A stretch of 8,789 bases of DNA from JAHEDH01 sp965364515. Lineage in GTDB: Bacteria > Actinomycetota > Acidimicrobiia > Spongiisociales > ZC4RG35. The number at the start of each line of letters is the position of its first letter. Position 1 is the stretch's first letter. Shown piece by piece: positions 7,001 through 8,789 of this stretch. The stretch is from positions 1 through 8,789 of the forward strand of contig CBDTXZ010000128.1 of assembly GCA_965364515.1 (NCBI GenBank), written 5' to 3'. The notes beneath the pieces are model-generated. The model searched no databases and was not told where the DNA came from. It saw only the letters and a list, made by a program, of their open reading frames with translations. Both the position numbers and the translations under genes were made by a program.

Positions 7001-7013
7001 GCCGCTCTGCGGC
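7001..7013. terminator. Small hairpin between convergent MFS and propeller genes
   Basis: GCCGC, loop TCT, GCGGC: a 5-bp stem inside the 106-bp convergent gap (6950-7055). There is no T tract on either strand, so a terminator role is only possible. Nothing else is recognisable in this gap. Confidence 0.2.
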
Positions 7014-7055
7014 CAAGTCGCGTTTGCGTGCGCTGGAGGACGGCGCCCTCGGTTC

Positions 7056-8789
7056 TCAACCGGTCGGCGTGCAGGCATCTCGGTATGGGCGATCGCCGCT
7101 GACCAGTTCGCGCCATTCCGTGTCCGTGAGCGATCGGCCGGCGAATTCGCAGGCCAGCTCCAACCACCGCTCGGGATCCAGTGGAATCCTCGTCCAGACT
7201 CCGTCCAGGAGAATCCACACGTGTGACTCGTCTGGATGCACGGCGGCAGCGGTGAAGGCACCCGGCCCCACATCGGCCAGTGTCCCGATCGCTGCTCCGG
7301 ACCCGATGTCCCACAGCTCGAGCTGGCCAGAGCGCGTCTGAATGAGGAACCGCCCGTCGGACAGCATGCTGGGAACGCTCGGCTCGGAAAAGACGGGTAG
7401 CGCGATCGATTCACCGGTCTCGACATCCCAGCGCCGGACCTCGCCATTCGACGCGTTGGCGGTCAAGAGGTAACGGCGGTCCGGCGTCAATGCCCACCAT
7501 CCGTTCGGGAACGGCAGGAAGAACTCGAGGAAGCGCTCTCCCTCCGCGGTGAAGAACTGGTGACGGGTCCGGCCGTCGTCGAGTTCCTGACGCACGTTGA
7601 GGATCCCACCAGGGAGCAGTTCGACACCATTCACCTTGGGCGACTCGTTGCGAAGGTCGACCCGGTGGGGCTCGACGACGACCTCCATCGTGTCGATGTC
7701 TATCACGCCGAGTTCGACTTCGTCCACCACCAACTCACGAGGGCCGTTGACCGAGCCTTCGGTCACCTTCATGAAGGCCCACTCGTCGCCTCCGAATCCG
7801 TTGAACTCGGTTTGGGCGTGATGAGGGAGATGCCGACGGTCGAACTCTGGTGCGTCGTCACCGAGGAATGGCCCTTCAAAGGGGTACCAGGGTCCCTCCG
7901 CCGTGCCGTCCAACTCGATTCGGAACATCTCGAATGGAGCGCGGACCACCACCGTGGTCATGTCCCGGGTCCAGTGGGAACCCGCCACCACACCGTCGCC
8001 GAACACCCACTGCGACACGTCGAGTTGGAACGACTCGCCCGTCTCGACATCGAGATAGGTGTTGACACCCGTGTCGAAGTTAAAGTAGATGGCGTACGGG
8101 TTGGGGACACCGTCAGGGACCATCAACCCTAACTCGTTGCGGTCGCAGCATGGTGGGCCGGTCTCGAACAGGCCGCCGCCCTCGGTGGCGACAAATTCCA
8201 CGACACCTGTCGTCCGCACCACGGCGATGGTGTCCTCGCTAGACCAGTCGATCGCCATCACCGGGTCGCTGCTGATGTTGATCGTCTGATCGATCTCCCC
8301 GTCCGACCCCGATCGAATCTGAAGATCCTCGTCGTCGACGAGCAGGGCGATGCTCGAACCGTCAGCAGAGAATGCGATCGACTGAGCCCTCTCGGCGACG
8401 GGGACGTCGATGACGAGCTGGCCGGACTCGGTGTCCCAGACGAGGAGTCGCTCGTCCAGGCTGACGTAACCGAAACGCGAATCGTCGGCCGAAGAACTCG
8501 CTGGAATCGCCCGACCCGTCTCCGCCGACAGATTAACGACCACCTCGAAGCTGTCAGGATCCAACAGAGCAGACGGCTCGGGAACCGGTCCGTCCATCTG
8601 CTCGAAGATCACCGAGATGAACCGTCCACCTTCGGTGACCTCCGCTTGATCGGCCTCGAAGAGCACCTCGGAGAGAACGTCGCCGGCCACGGGATCCAAC
8701 TCCACGAACCCACCGCCACCTTCGCTGTCTCCCGACTTGGCAAACAGCCGGCCCCGGGCGTCGAAGAACGGCTGTACGAACCCGGGGAA
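7056..8789 (-). CDS. WD40/beta-propeller-like protein, C-terminal part (5' end beyond window)
   Basis: The frame is open from the window edge (codon at 8787-8789) to TGA at 7056-7058, giving at least 577 residues. A GTG at 8703-8705 is not a convincing start, since 28 in-frame codons precede it without a stop. Degenerate WD40 blades are visible, numbering from that GTG: RLLVWDTESGQLV (86-98), IAFSADGSSIALL (110-122), EVRRWDVETGESI (422-434), QLELWDIGSGAAIG (461-474). The C-terminal tail, WLELACEFAGRSLTDTEWRE (514-533) then YRDACTPTG, matches the cysteine-flanked ending I associate with actinobacterial multidomain nSTAND or BTAD/cyclase-type proteins carrying WD40 repeats. A ligand- or protein-binding propeller at the end of a larger signalling protein is therefore likely, but the N-terminal domains are not in view. 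The visible part is soluble, very acidic and almost free of Lys. The promoter lies outside the window. Confidence 0.85.
   Translation of the reverse strand, partial: FPGFVQPFFDARGRLFAKSGDSEGGGGFVELDPVAGDVLSEVLFEADQAEVTEGGRFISVIFEQMDGPVPEPSALLDPDSFEVVVNLSAETGRAIPASSSADDSRFGYVSLDERLLVWDTESGQLVIDVPVAERAQSIAFSADGSSIALLVDDEDLQIRSGSDGEIDQTINISSDPVMAIDWSSEDTIAVVRTTGVVEFVATEGGGLFETGPPCCDRNELGLMVPDGVPNPYAIYFNFDTGVNTYLDVETGESFQLDVSQWVFGDGVVAGSHWTRDMTTVVVRAPFEMFRIELDGTAEGPWYPFEGPFLGDDAPEFDRRHLPHHAQTEFNGFGGDEWAFMKVTEGSVNGPRELVVDEVELGVIDIDTMEVVVEPHRVDLRNESPKVNGVELLPGGILNVRQELDDGRTRHQFFTAEGERFLEFFLPFPNGWWALTPDRRYLLTANASNGEVRRWDVETGESIALPVFSEPSVPSMLSDGRFLIQTRSGQLELWDIGSGAAIGTLADVGPGAFTAAAVHPDESHVWILLDGVWTRIPLDPERWLELACEFAGRSLTDTEWRELVSGDRPYRDACTPTG

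Overview
This 8.8 kb window looks like a chromosomal stretch of a GC-rich actinobacterium. GC is about 65% by eye, GTG starts are common, and proteins are Arg-rich, Lys-poor and acidic. The flavour resembles Acidimicrobiia, but no ribosomal or other phylogenetic marker is present, so the taxonomy is inference. There are seven complete genes and one gene cut by the right edge. I see no RNA genes, transposases, integrases, CRISPR arrays or origins.

Layout, left to right. (1) A minus-strand stand-alone amidase (1-1410) is divergent from a plus-strand zinc/cation diffusion facilitator (1489-2538). The 78 bp between them holds a mirrored pair of TAACGT boxes, each placed so that transcription could begin at or next to the ATG, and neither gene has a Shine-Dalgarno; both may be leaderless. 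(2) A minus-strand DMT/EamA ten-helix transporter (2580-3536) converges on the cation exporter. (3) Divergent from it, a plus-strand two-gene unit (3720-4945) encodes a small stand-alone PAS protein and an MBL-fold hydrolase, joined by a 4-base stop/start overlap. (4) A minus-strand MarR regulator (5096-5554) and a plus-strand MFS exporter (5624-6949) form a textbook divergent regulator/efflux pair. An 18-bp imperfect palindrome sits in the AT-rich gap, on top of the likely promoters of both. (5) A minus-strand gene (7056 to beyond 8789) encodes a WD40/beta-propeller-like protein whose C-terminal tail resembles that of actinobacterial multidomain nSTAND/BTAD regulators. Its N-terminus lies outside the window.

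The genes do not make one pathway. The common theme is membrane export (three transporters) with local sensing (MarR, PAS, propeller). I found no clear, wholly new system. The items most worth following are the translationally coupled PAS-MBL pair, the MarR operator/promoter overlap, the off-window part of the propeller protein, and the mirrored leaderless promoters. Most other long open frames in this GC-rich DNA are antisense shadows.
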